A stretch of 64,000 nt of DNA from Adiantum capillus-veneris (GCA_014529385.2 CM043961.1:14088978-14152977), one strand, 5' to 3'; counted from the first letter of the stretch, positions 32,760-43,789 are shown. The notes: a model not told the origin generated them from the sequence alone. Made by a program: numbers and translations.

Positions 32760-34950
32760 TGATCTTTCTGATGAAGTGTCAGAGAATCTCTCCTCTAAAA
32801 TGGGTTCTAAAGGTGGCAGTGGTCTCTAATTCATGCTTTCTTCAGTTGAGCGATTGCTTACTTGGTCAAAGATGCTGGGATTCCTATTCTGGTATAATCT
32901 TCCTGATTGCAAATTCATGAAGAATTGGTATTGCAAAATCCAAAGCGGGTTACCTCATTAACTAGTTTGAATCCCCCATTTGATCTTACTTGTTGGGTCG
33001 TATCCTCTAGTACCTGAAACCTGTCAAAAATTGCTTGATAGCTGTGAGCTTACAGCCGTTCTTGTTAGTTCTTGATTTTAATCGACAAAATTTAGCTAGG
33101 GTTTTCAGTAGCACACAATTTCTCACACAACGTCAACAATTTTGCTCCAATTTTAATTTTGAAAGGACCACCAGGGTTACTGTGGACTAGCTCTTTGTGT
33201 GGTGAAATTTTGCTTCTGTTCTAACTCAGAGGTACATGGATCACGATCCATGTTTGGAAGCCAAATGGACTTTCCTTCGTACTACCAGGTTCGACATGAT
33301 TAGGAGGTCTTATGGTATCAAAATTTTCAAAAAATGAACCTCTGGATTGGAAGCTAGGTCTAGGTTCACCACTTGTCCATCCTAGGTGCACAATCCACAC
33401 GCGTTTTCTAAGGCTTTATCTTGAATGGTTTTTTCTCACCATTTGGATAGCCTATGATATGTTGTTAATGAGGGGTTTTGTTTGAAGGTTCACCACTTGT
33501 CCAAGCAAGCTCTATTGGAGCTAGCATATAAGATAAAATCCACCACGTACTCCATCTATGCTTCTTTGAAACATGGAGAGAAGCAAGCTTCACCACTTGG
33601 CCAAGCTTCAATCCATTGAGACTAAGACAAAAGAAATCTTTACCATCTACCCAAATTGGTCTATATTAAAACACGGAAAACATTGAGGCTTTGGTCTGAA
33701 GGTCCACCACTTGTCTAAGCTATAAACTTAATAAATAGTAGACAATTTATTCTAGTATTCCACAATGTGTATAGCCTTAGGAAAACAATGTATGCCACTT
33801 GTCTAAGATGGGCATGGATACCACTTGTGAGGGTTGTCCACGACTTGTCCAAGCTAGATTGATCAAAACATGGAGAGAAACAAACCTTTACTACTTGTCT
33901 AAGCTTAGATACATAGATAGTAGATGGTCTAGTACAAAGCTCCACCAATTGTCCAACCTTTAGTAGCATGGTCCACCTTGTAATGCTTGAGGTCCACCAC
34001 TTGTCGAAGATAGCTCCATTGAAGCAATGGATAGAAGAAAAGCTCCACCACCTTTGCCATTTCCCATGAAAGGTTACTTTTGGATGCACACTCATACAAT
34101 GAGGACTATTTATATGACCCAACACATTTATTTGTTTTAAAAAACCAAGAGTGTATGATTGATCTTACTCTTGCACTACATTTAGATTTTCCAAAAGAGA
34201 ATAATTAGAAGCATTGATAGAAGCAAGGTCCACCACTTGTCGAAGATAACTTAAAGAAATGAGTGTTGGTTCAAGGTCTAACACACTTTTTTGAACTAGA
34301 CTACATGAAAGGTCCACCACTTGTCCAAGCAGTATGGGCTTGTTTGAAGGTCAACCACACCTCTTTAGATTTCAATCCATGTCACGTTCACCTTTTGTCA
34401 ACATATGCCTCTAACGAGTACTAAAAGTACATAAAATACAATACTTCAAGCCTTATCCAAACTTATCGAGTCTTTGGTCTTTAAGGCCACCATTATCACT
34501 GTGGGACAGGATTCTAACCTCACTCCTATCTTATTGCAGACATAGCAAGAACCACAAACATAATTGTCAATCCATGGGACGAAGCTGACTCCACTAGTGC
34601 ATAGATGCTACAAGAGGTTGCCAATCTTTTGGAAAACAACAAACGACTTGCAATTAACTCAAGCTACACTCAAATGACCAAAGTCATCAAAAGCTAGTCG
34701 CTAATTGACAAACAAAACATGACCGTTGCAGCATGAAACAACATCCGAATGTTACAAAACTTCTAGGACAATTATGTAAGACCTAAGCACACATGCTTAT
34801 GATCTTAGAGAAATCACGATTATTAACAGCAGTGAGTTTTTGACCTAGTCATTTTCGACCTAGAATGCATCTAAATGCTTAGCAATGATGCCCCAATACC
34901 CCGCCTATGCTTACTTTGTGATTTCCTAGCTTAAATTCCTTCTTATGATG
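32760..34950 (-). other. Gypsy-A untranslated leader
   Basis: About 2.2 kb between primer site and gag without credible coding sequence. It holds a P1 palindrome (33234-33253), a reiterated 20-nt motif (33363-34330), a segment shared with 10933-11110 (34510-34700) and a degenerate P3-like half (about 34812). Confidence 0.65.
33363..34330. repeat. irregular array of a 20-nt motif GGTCCACCACTTGTCCAAGC
   Basis: At least twelve recognisable copies start near 33363, 33486, 33585, 33701, 33791, 33819, 33834, 33886, 33939, 33991, 34226 and 34311. The invariant core is CCACTTGTC. Spacings vary from 15 to over 200 bp, so this is not a plain satellite. On the element's sense strand the motif is GCTTGGACAAGTGGTGGACC. 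Confidence 0.85.
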
Positions 34951-34951
34951 A

Positions 34952-34975
34952 AATTAGACCGCGGGTCAGCGACGC
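34952..34975 (-). other. probable primer-binding site of Gypsy-A
   Basis: Minus-strand TTTTGGCGTCGCTGACCCGC aligns with the Gypsy-C site TTTGGTGCCGCTGCCGGGGA, allowing small changes. The likely primer is the same tRNA type (tRNA-Asp-like), but the match is imperfect. Confidence 0.55.
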
Positions 34976-34982
34976 CAAAAGC

Positions 34983-35388
34983 TAGGGATTACCATGAAAT
35001 GTTTACATCAGCACGTAGAGCTCTTACTTGTGATTGCAACGCAGCAGATGACACTACAATGTGACAACCAGGAAGGGAATAGGAAGCACAAGAAGGAGAG
35101 AAGTGTACGCCGTTAGCTCACATTGTTTTTCTATTATCCAAAACTTGAAATTAACTTACAAAAACTTTCCTTTATACCTTAGCCAAGGTTTCTCTGGTCA
35201 AAAACTAATAATTGGGAGCTCTAACTAAAGATAAGTTGTCACAATCTGGAAGCTTGTAGCCTCGGTTCATCGATTACACTATCCATCCAGAAAATAGGAG
35301 TTACAACATTCCCAATTTATCAAAATAATAAGTGTTTTTACAATAAAATCTCTGAAAAATGTTATCCGAGTTAGCTTGCTACTAACAT
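34983..35388 (-). repeat. LTR shared by Gypsy-B (3') and Gypsy-A (5'), about 405 bp
   Basis: Minus strand starts TGTTAGTAGCAAGC at 35388, just after a purine tract, and runs to about 34983, followed by the Gypsy-A primer site. The inner end is less certain because no clear terminal CA adjoins the primer site. One LTR flanked by a 3' internal end on one side and a primer site on the other is what LTR-LTR recombination between tandem elements leaves. Confidence 0.65.
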
Positions 35389-35402
35389 TCTCCCCTCCTC
35401 GA
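35389..35402 (-). other. polypurine tract of Gypsy-B
   Basis: Minus-strand CGAGGAGGGGAGAA directly precedes the LTR start TGTTAGTAGC, in the standard position for plus-strand priming. Confidence 0.8.
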
Positions 35403-35425
35403 ATGTATCATCCGTTGACACAGCT

Positions 35426-36735
35426 TCATGGGCTGAAGTAGTCTTTGGGTTGACGGCTGGCAAATCGGTCTTTAAGCGCGTGTAGAGCTTTCTCATATCT
35501 GATTCGTCTTTCTTTGTCAAGGACTTGCAAAAACTGCATGGTGACTTTGTTTTTAAGTTTGATGGTTGAATAGCCAACAAACCTTGATGTAAGGTTGCTT
35601 ATTACTGGCCCAAAAATCGTTGTCCACCATGTGAAAAATCTAGTATAAAATGCCTCTTCAAATGCAAACATATTTCTTGATGGTAGAAACATGCATCTAG
35701 TGTAGAAGCTATAGAGGACTTCTTCTGAGGGATGTCCACTCAAATCATAGCATAACCCTTTGTTGCCTTCTAGAAAAGACATCCATGGTGCTCCTGCTTG
35801 CTTAGGCTCATGAAAATTTTGAATGCATGTAAGTAGCATTCTACATATTTTACAGAGCATTGCACACGAGAGGTTAGGGAGGCTTTTGAAGAAGTTCATG
35901 GCGTCCGTTAAGGTTTTCACAATGTATTCCTCCATTGGTGGTCCCTGCTCTAGAGCTGGTTGTCTTGGGTAGTTGAGCCATCTTGGTCTCTTCTTCGTCA
36001 ATGCATCGTGTGCCTGCCATGTCCTTACCCTTGGTAATGGACAAAATGTGGGGTCCTTTGGTATTGTTGTAGGTGCTCGTGTAAACAGAATGAGGTATCT
36101 AGAATCCTTGTTGAGCCAATTCTTTCTCCATTTGGGGTGGAGAGCATCTAAGCCTTCTGCCTGCATGTCCTTGTAAAGTCTTTCTTTAACCTGCAGTAGC
36201 TCCACCTTTATCAATGGGTAGGGCAGTGACTGTTGATGCCATTGAGCATTGATTTGGCTGGGAGTGAACTGGGTTCCATTTACTGAGTAGAGAAATCTCA
36301 ACTCCCAATCCATTACCGCCTTCCATTCAGCATCGACTTCCTAGACAATCAGCTATTTCAGTGCATCTTCTTTAGCTTTAGAAAGTTGGACCATTGGCAC
36401 TTGCTCGTCTTTAGTGATTGGCACTTGAAACTCTGACTCTCCTCCTAGCCCTTTTGATGGCTTAGTTTCCATAATAGAAAAGAAGACTGATGGTATATCT
36501 TTGTTCGGTTGTTCAAAAGTTCTTGCCTTCTCTTGAACTTCTATATTTCCTTCTCCCAACAGCTGATTGGCTCGCTTCTAATCTTCTATCTCTTTGAGCA
36601 GTTGCTCTTCTCTTTGTACCCACATTAATGCAAGGTCTCCTCTTTGTGCTTCTTCAAGATTCAACTCAAGTTCGCGTTCTTTATTCCTCTTCTCCAAAGT
36701 CTCATAGTCTTCATCTGTTCCCTTGAGTGAAGCTA
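35426..36735 (-). pseudogene. Gypsy-B extra ORF, C-terminal part
   Basis: An open stretch of 295 residues (36313-35426) follows a shorter one (36559-36353). Features are MDWELRFLYSVNGTQFTP, WRKNWLNKDSRYLILFTRAP, a Cys-rich helix (SCAMLCKICRMLLTCI), an aromatic stretch FYTRFFTWWTTIFGPVI near 35620, and a basic end (EKALHALKDRFASRQPKD). The aromatic stretch could be a short hydrophobic helix, but flanking charged residues argue against a secure membrane span. It continues the ORF interrupted by CACTA-2 and ends about 25 bp before the purine tract. I do not recognise a known domain. Confidence 0.55.
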
Positions 36736-37189
36736 CAATGGCACTACACGACGTCGTGCAAAAATCGGTGCAGGTACCGACGAAATAAAGTTACTTTTTA
36801 AACTAAAAAGCGCTGAAATAGGCCTCAAAAGAGACACCGGTATTGTAGCGTTAGTATGACCATCGGTATAGCTTACGCCGGAATAAACCTTCAAATAGGT
36901 GTCAGAGTACACAACATATACACACCGGTATTTGTATAGTGTATTCCGACACTCGTACTGTTACCCCTACCGACGCTGATACCGTCACCTGTACCAACGA
37001 CTGCAGCAAAAGAAAACAACCCTCTTTGCCCAAAGGAAGAGTGCACAAGAAACCACACTCCACCTACAAGCTCGCGCTAAAGAGAGAGTGTATGGCAATT
37101 AGCAAAATTGTAAGAATAACATAACTTGTTAACATAATTAAAACGTGAGTCAAAAACTGTAAAACCATAAACACAACCTGTTTGCCATA

Positions 37190-37450
37190 CCATAACCATA
37201 ACAACCATACCATCATTGCACAACCATAACCATAACGATAACCACCACATGATTGTTATACCATCATAGCAAAACCATAACCATCACCTAATTTCCATAC
37301 CATCATTGCACAACCATAACCATAACCATAACCATCAGATGATTGTCATACCATCATAGCAAAACCATAATCTTAAGTTGACTGTCAAACTTTAACCATA
37401 GCATCTGTGCCATACCATAAACATAACCATAAACCATAAACATAACCACT
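37190..37450. repeat. degenerate AACCAT repeats in CACTA-2
   Basis: Many AACCATAACCAT runs and CATACCATCATTGCACAACC blocks lie just beyond the gene's stop codon. There is no coding potential. Confidence 0.8.
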
Positions 37451-37495
37451 ACAAAACTGTACACATGCAAACAGTCACTGAGTGAGAAGACCCTC

Positions 37496-38560
37496 ATGGT
37501 AATTCCTCCCAATCAACGTCCTCTCCCTCCTCCTGCAGCTGGGTCAAAAGGGCCACAAGTCCATGCTTGTACCCATACTTCTCCTCTTGGCGTGTCAGAA
37601 AGCGCTTCACAGCAACTTCCTGCAAAATATGGTTTAATCATTAGATAAATCTTCAAATAGCATATATATTATCAATAATTTAAATCATACGTATAATATT
37701 TACAAACATATGTTGAAGGGTATCGTAGCATCCACTACCAAGATGTGACGCTCCATCACATTTCAAACGTGCTCTGGCTACATCTCTCTGCTGCTGAAAT
37801 CTATCAATATTTTCTTGTGTCTCTCGTGCAATCCCCGTCCACTCCTCTGCATCCAACCATGCCGGCTTGGGACTGCCATCATTGTACCTGTCTCTCGCCT
37901 CGGACCAACAGTGTGACATTGTGGACTTCGCCACGCTAAAAATCCACTTTTTCGAGACTTGATCATACCCCTTTGCTTGCCTGCACTCTCTTTGAATGGC
38001 GTCAACGATGTAATTCTTTCTCTCAGCATCGAGGTTTTCCCAAATCTCCATCACAGAGTGACCAAACTAAATCATACAGAGTTGTCAAATCCTCTGTCAC
38101 ATGGCCTTTCCGACCCTATCTGCCACAACAGCCCCATCCCTGCTCTTGTACACCTTTCTAGGATCATGCTCGTGTGATCCCCAAGGTGTACATGGTGTGC
38201 CCATCGGTGAAATATCTACTGAAGATAGTGGTGGATGCTCTCTTGGTGGTGTGGACGCATCGGTAGAACCACTACCACAGCAACCACCATCTTCAAAATG
38301 ATGCCTACGTCTTCTCGAGGATGAACCACCCATCGGTGTAGGGGGCACAGGAGTCCTAGGTGTAGGGGGCACACTAGACTGAGGTGTGGGGCTGCTCTAT
38401 GTAGGGACCACACTAGTCCCAGGCGTAGGGTCGGCCATAGTAGGTCTAGAGGGACCTGCACCCCAAAGGTGTTGTTTCATCACGATCTGCTCTGGTGTGA
38501 ACTCAGACAAAAACGAGCCCATCTGCTTGGGTGACATGCCATTCGCAGTGACAGGAAAAC
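37496..38560 (-). pseudogene. CACTA-2 Ptta/En/Spm-family gene
   Basis: Exon 1 (about 38560-38100) reads MGSFLSEFTPEQIVMKQH, matching the start of the CACTA-1 gene (FLSSLSPEQRQRYVEHH), then a Pro/Thr/Ser-rich region with SSSRRRRHHFEDGG. The helical domain (38054-37690) has EIWENLDAERKNYIVDAI, KPAWLDAEEWTGIARET and ARLKCDGASHLGSG, the family's hallmark block. A last exon (about 37621-37496) reads EVAVKRFLTRQEEKYGYK and ends TGA after a 3' splice site. One in-frame TAG near 38400 and a stop-rich gap at 38100-38060, perhaps an intron, make function doubtful. Confidence 0.75.
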
Positions 38561-38691
38561 TAAAACTAGGAGAGTATGAAATATTCATTATAAGCAAGAT
38601 CTATGGCTTGCCATATTATCAAACAGCTCCCCATGGTGTTATTTTCAGGGCTGCTTAGCTATTTTAGGACTTGAAAACCGCTCACGAACAT

Positions 38692-38820
38692 ATAAACAAC
38701 ACAATGGCGAGCCGTTGGCAATACGTATAGCCATAGAGCTTGCCCACAATGCATATGTGTTGTGGGTAAGCTTTATGGCTTGCCGTATTGACAAACGGAT
38801 TGCCATTGTGTTGTTTTTAA
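38692..38820. repeat. foldback (inverted repeat) within CACTA-2
   Basis: The left arm (about 38692-38748, AACACAATGGC to AGAGCTTGCCCACAA) is complementary, with small mismatches, to the right arm (about 38760-38820, TTGTGGGTAAGC to GCCATTGTGTTG). About 10 bp lie between. Part of the arm recurs at 38601-38640 and 38831-38865, suggesting a small nested MITE-like unit. Confidence 0.8.
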
Positions 38821-38870
38821 TATGAGATGTGGGTAAGCTCTATGGCTTGCCGTATTGTCGAACGTAGATT

Positions 38871-39120
38871 AACCTAACTTATCCTAACCTAACCTAACCT
38901 AACCTAACCTAATGTAGCTAAACCTAACGTAGATTAACTTAACCTAACCTAACATATAAGATAACCTAATCTAACTTAACGTAACTTAACCTAACGTAGC
39001 TTAACTTAATCTAACCTAACGTGTAAGGTAACCTAACCTAACCTAACAACGTAGCTTAACTAAATGTAACCTAGCTTAATCTAACTTAACTTATAACCTA
39101 AACTTAACCTAAAGCTTAAA
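38871..39120. repeat. degenerate CCTAA (TTAGG) pentamer repeat
   Basis: Six or seven exact CCTAA units stand at 38883-38912, followed by about 200 bp of degenerate TAACCTAACGTAG variants. It is not the plant telomere heptamer. Two CCCTAAA units (telo-box-like) occur separately at about 39413-39428. Confidence 0.85.
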
Positions 39121-39829
39121 CCCCATCAACTGCATAATTTGAAAAACGACATAATTCAAAACAAGATTTTTTCATAAACTTAAACAAATTTTCTCCATAA
39201 TTTAAAATGAAATTTCACATAACAAACCCTAGTTTCTTCTAAAGCATTGAAAGTTTAAATCATGAAATTTTCTTTTCTTAATATACAAAGTAATTGAAAT
39301 AAATTTAGTATGCATTTAAAGGTTTGAGCACTCACATTCGTCCTATTTGAGCAATGAAAGTTGTTGTAAAAGTCCTGGAACCTGCAAAAACGCACACACA
39401 AACACAAAGTTAAACCCTAAACCCTAAATCTACAAGTAAACATGAAAACAATCTTACCTTAGTGTTATGCGCTAACCCACAAGCAAGATTAGCACTTTCG
39501 ACGGCCTGTATCGCAACAGATCTGTGAGAGATGGGGAAGAGGAAAGCTTGAGAAAACGCGGAAGAACAAGAGAAATGCACAGAGAAAGCCTACGGTTAGA
39601 ATTTTTGCAGGTGTTGTGGGTATAGCCGTCGGAATAGGCGTTGGTATGTCAATTCGCGTTGTCGTCGGAATACACGCCAGAAAAAGCATCGAAAATTTGA
39701 AAATCAAATTTTAAAAAAAATCTTAGCTCCCTCCATAAATACTTACACATATACCGATGCCCCCCAGTGATGCCGGTAATGCGGCGCCGGAATTCAAGTG
39801 ACCTCTTGTAGTGTGGGGTTTTCTCTTAT

Positions 39830-42022
39830 CTGCCTTAGAAATACCGCTTGATCATTGATTCTTTGCTTAGAGTACTGCAAGGAGGCATTGGCTACATCTA
39901 TATGCACTTGGATCTTTTGGATTGAGTGAGTAGTGGTTAAAAGTTCATTGGTCACTTCAATCAGTTGTTGGTCCTTACTCTTGCATGCATCAGACAGCTT
40001 CGTGCGGAGCTCCCCCAGATCTTCCATCACTTGGATCTTTTGGATTGAGTGAGTAGTGGTTAAAAGTTCATTGGTCACTTCAATCAATTGTTGGTCCTTA
40101 CTCTTGCATGCATCAGACAGCTTCGTGCGGAGCTCCCCCAGATCTTCCATCTCTTTCTACTGTCTTTCCTTGACAGTCTGCTGTTGTTCGGCTTCATTTT
40201 TTAGCTCTTTAATCTTTCTTTGAAGATCTTCAATAATGTTCATTTTGTCTTCTAGCTCACCTTGTAGAGTATCTATTACATGTTCCAGTTCTTTAGCCTT
40301 GGCGCTGTGACTAATTGTTGTTGTTCTCATCTTTTTTGTCATCAACTGCATTTGCTTTGCATACTCATTTACCTGCATGATGACTGCATCTGTGGTTTCC
40401 AAGTCTTTAGGTTCTACCTTGGGATGCTTAGAAGTTTCAGCAGTTTCGGTTTGCGGCTCTTTTGTTGGTGCAGCGGAGTCTGCTTGTGGCCTTGTAGGTG
40501 TTTTCACTAATTCTCCTTGAGGCTTCATGGATGCCTCGCCTGGTTTTTCTTGAGTGGTTGTAGAAGAAGGTCTTGCTTCAAATTTTTTGGCTTCCTTGGG
40601 CTATTCAAAGCGTGCCTCTTCCTGTTGCTCATGCTCTTTTCTCTTTGCATCTTTTCCTTCATTTGATTGAGCTATTGGTGAAGGCCTTGGACTCAGCATG
40701 GGCTGATCTTCTTGTTCTACAGTTGGTAAAGAGGGTCTTAGAGACATCTCTCTTTGTTTAGGATGTCACTCACTTTGTTGTGCAGCTTCTGCTGGTCTTT
40801 GTTGCTCACCTGCTTCTTCTTTCACTTTTCTTTGAGCTTCTAGAGCTCCTTAATCCTCAATGCTTCGGCCTCAGCATACATCCACTCCAGTAAATCCTTT
40901 GGATCCTCTCGAACTTTCTTTCCAAGGTTCTTGGTTCTTGGACCCTTTACCTCCCTCGTGATCCATTTCTCAGGGTTTTCACCTGCAGCTTGGTGTCTTC
41001 TTTCGTATGATTGTTTCTCTCTTTGAAATCTTGCCCCTTTTGCTGAGTTTCTTCTTGATGAGCTGCTCCTACATTCTTCTTCATTGATTCCCTCCTTCCC
41101 CTCGTTTATTCATTGTCCGAGATTTGGCTGTTGTGGGCTTTTGGCAAGCTTTCTGCAGATTCCTCATCTAATTTATAGACTCTTTTTGTTGATCTAGTGG
41201 TTCGTGGAGAAGGTTGAGCTAGAATGATCCATGTGTTTTGATATGGGGCTGGCGGCAAGTTGTCAGCCATTCCAATAGCATGGTATGCTATTCTTGTTAG
41301 CACTTCAGGAGCGCATAGATATGTTATCTTTCCCTCTTTCTTTGTGCCCTTCAGTGTTGTAAGCACGTATTGTGCGGCGTGATCTACAGCTTGCCTTGTT
41401 GTGGACTTCAACACATGAGTGAAAGTAGTCGCTACTGCATGATTTGGAGTTGTGTACCATGGTGGTCTCTTTGAAAGCAAGAGGAAATGTTGGTGGTAAA
41501 GGTGAGATAGATCCTCCACTTGTCATAGGATGAAATCAGAGAAGGTGGCAGCAACAGTATCCTTGGTAAAAATACCTGCTATTTTCCTATCCCTCGCTTA
41601 CATTGTCATACCTTCTGTTGGTAGCGTAAGTGCCTCGGTCACTATATCCCTATTGATAACCACTTCAACCTTTTGACCCTCTTGATCCTTGATTTGAGCC
41701 GATCTATCTTTTTTGATTTAAGATAATAGCTCATAGGCTTTTTAAAAATCCACTCTGCATGGCTCCTGGTCGTAGAAATCTCAAAGACCCAGTATTCCAT
41801 TGGCCTCTTTAGTGTCTGGGTTTGATGCCACATCATAAACCTCCTTGGGTAGCAATTGTAACTCTACTTGGTGTCCTTCCTCACTCTTGAATCTGCCAGT
41901 GAAGACCCTTGTGATGTTTTCATCGAGTTGGTTCTTTAGACAGGTAGGTTGCCTTTGCCATCTTCACTGAGCTTGGATTTAACTGGTACTGTGGCAATTC
42001 TTGCAGCTTATCTTTTTGAGAC
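39830..42022 (-). pseudogene. Gypsy-B extra ORF, N-terminal and middle part
   Basis: From the right, KDKLQELPQYQLNPSSVK continues an open frame that starts beyond Copia-F (AMQAAEKEKKRM near 44150). Then AYELLS and INRDIVTEALTLPTEGM (about 41730-41600) and TPNHAVATTFTHVLKSTTRQ, with LTRIAYHAIGMADNLPP (41519-41106), match the Gypsy-A extra ORF. After a Lys/Glu-rich stretch comes a coiled coil (40528-40157, with ELEHVIDTLQGELEDKMNII) and a 41-residue unit present twice (MEDLGELRTKLSDACKSKDQ). Several stops and frame changes are present. With the part beyond CACTA-2 the original protein would be near 1000 residues. Confidence 0.65.
39907..40152. repeat. 123-bp in-frame tandem duplication in Gypsy-B extra ORF
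   Basis: CTTGGATCTTTTGGATTGAG at 39907 and 40030 starts two copies that differ at about one base. 123 bp equals 41 codons, so the coiled-coil frame is kept. Confidence 0.93.
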
Positions 42023-42027
42023 ATCCT

Positions 42028-42085
42028 TGTAAGGATCAAGAGGGGAAGGGATCTCAAGGAGGCTCAAAGGTGACTAGACGATGAT
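42028..42085 (-). repeat. 3' LTR remnant of Copia-F
   Basis: TGTAAGGATCAAGAGGGGAA and the following bases align with the inner end of the 5' LTR (TGTACGGATTGGGAGGGGAA). Only about the last 50-60 bp of the LTR remain. Confidence 0.85.
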
Positions 42086-42099
42086 GTAAAATAAGCTCC

Positions 42100-42715
42100 T
42101 CCCATTGATTCAAATTTCTTCTTATTTTTCTTTTCTTCTTTCATGGATTGCCCCTGTAACATATTGCAGAAAAGGTATGGGTTCCTTTTTCTCTAAGATT
42201 GTTACTATGTTATAAAAACTTTCAGGTAGAGCACTCAGGAGCACAGCGACTTGATCTTCTTCTGGGACTTGGCACTGAATGTAAGTAAGCTATGTTATTA
42301 TGCCTATTAGTCTGTTAACCAGGCTTGAAACATCCTCCTCTTGAACCATAGTAAGTTTGTAGAGATTTTTCTTTAAGCTAATCTTACTTTGCTTTTGTTT
42401 AGCACCGAAGTTATGTTCCAAAATATCCCATGCTTGGATTGCAATGGTACATCTATCTGTAAAATGCACATAATTATCGTGCAGTGATGGGATAATTATG
42501 CCGAGTGCCTGTTCATATTTAGCTTGTGCTTGTGCAATTTGGGCTCTAGCAAGAGTGCCTTCAACAGAAGTGGATGGTTTGATTATTCTCGGTTTTACAA
42601 CAGACCGTAGTTGCTTTTTCATAAGATATCCTCGTAGCTTGGTCTGCCAAGTGTGGAAACCGTCTCCATTGAATTTTTCAATCCCCTTCTCTCCCATGAT
42701 GCAAAGTGGTTCCAA
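42100..42715 (-). pseudogene. Copia-F gag (truncated, one stop)
   Basis: Starts MEPLCIMGEKG or at the internal Met, then FNGDGFHTWQTKLRGYLMKK, the usual N-terminal copia gag block; AWDILEHNFGAKQKQSKISL; QEEDVSSLVNRLIGIIT; then, after TAG at about 42288 where Gln is likely, VLLSALPESFYNIVTILEKK. No zinc knuckle or pol follows, because the deletion joins gag to the LTR remnant. Family assignment (Ty1/copia gag, UBN2-like) is good. Confidence 0.85.
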
Positions 42716-43789
42716 ACGCAGAGGATCTCGGTCTTACCAATAGAGATACTATCTCTATCGCAGTGTCTTTCCCTTTACAGAAGGTAATATGAATGCGGGA
42801 TTATGCCTAATTTGTGAAGTCACTCTTTTCAAGTGCAAAGTTCCTCCTCACAAAAAAGAAGGTTTAGCCCTGAAGTTGAGGGAGAGCTTTGAATCTCTGC
42901 TTTCTCTAGCTGCTTGTAGGGAATTTACAAAAGCTTTTAAAATAAACTTTGTACGAAAAAGCTTGTCGCTTGTTGCTATGTGTTGCGGAGAGTGTTGTCG
43001 ATCTACCACGAGATGAGGATCCTATGGTGCTATGTGTATGCTTGCAAAGAATTTTGTATAAAAAAATATTAAAACTTTGCAATACGTAGTGCATGTGGGA
43101 CATGTTGCTTAAAGGGGTTTAAAGGAGGCCAAGAGATGGGCGGTGGTATGAAAACAAAAAACTTTAAAAAATCTTTATAAAAGGAAAACAATTTTGGTGA
43201 ATTAGAAGGGCAGAAGATGTCGAGAACAAGCAGATACCGTCCAAAGATGGTTGATGGAGTTTTTGAGCTTTTGAGGGATTTGAAGCTACAGCTGAGATTG
43301 TCCTGCTATTGTGCTTGCATCCGCGAAGTCGGATTGGAGGCTATCTTTGTCGATCAACCAAGTTGTGTGTATGCAAATGACGCTGCAATAGAGCTTTTGC
43401 CTGGTTCTGCAGCCTTCATCTGCACTCGGTGTTGCCCTCAATTGCTTGATTTCCCACGAGTTTCTCCCAACCTACAAATCTCAATAGATCTTTGCTTTAC
43501 TGTGAATTAATTGCTTGTACTAAAGTCATCACTGAGCTTGTGTGTGTATGTGTGTGTGTGTTTGAAAATCAACGCTGCAGTAGGAACCAGCTTTGGTGGC
43601 CGGAGGAGGAGCCACAGGCGGGTGATAGAGTACTAGCCTAGGGCGTGATTACAAGCAAGGGATAGGCTAAGGCTGAATAAGGCAATTGCACCTTTAACAA
43701 AATTTGATCACAAGGCCACACTCATAGTCGTCGGGTGCTTTTTTGTTGTGATTATGTGCGGTACTGCTAAGCTAATAGCGGTGATAACC

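Larger units (their letters stand above)
18715..35388 (-). mobile_element. Gypsy-A: Tat/Athila-like Ty3/gypsy element, left end unresolved
   Basis: Minus-strand order: LTR (35388-34983), primer site (34975-34952), long leader with a reiterated motif, gag (32750-30300), linker without canonical protease, RT and RNase H (28660-27330), two zinc modules (27330-26530), integrase (26530-25760), second protease-like domain (25690-25065), spacer interrupted by SLTR-G, and an extra ORF (20330-18923). I could not find the 3' LTR; it may lie beyond CACTA-1 or be deleted. The LTR at the right end directly follows the polypurine tract of Gypsy-B, so A and B share it. Confidence 0.6.
36742..39813 (-). mobile_element. 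CACTA-2: 3.1-kb CACTA element carrying only the second gene
   Basis: The ends are CACTACACGACGTCGTGC at 36742 and, reversed, CACTACAAGAGGTCACTTG ending at 39813. The target duplication TGG lies at 36739-36741 and 39814-39816. Subterminal repeats are of the type CCGGTATT, GTCGGAATA and ACCGACG. Inside is a Ptta/En/Spm-type gene and no tnp2 transposase, so it is a non-autonomous derivative. It is inserted in the Gypsy-B extra ORF. Strand is given by its gene. Confidence 0.93.

Noticed and set aside
35600-35700. Envelope protein suggested by the aromatic-hydrophobic stretch of the extra ORF
   Set aside because: The stretch is short and flanked by charged residues. No signal peptide, glycosylation cluster or cleavage site is visible, so only the position is env-like.
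38871-39120. Possible interstitial telomere
   Set aside because: The unit is CCTAA, not the plant CCCTAAA, is mostly degenerate and lies inside a transposon.
43217-43510. 97-residue plus-strand open frame
   Set aside because: Antisense to the Copia-F leader, with no recognisable domain and no support from a second copy.
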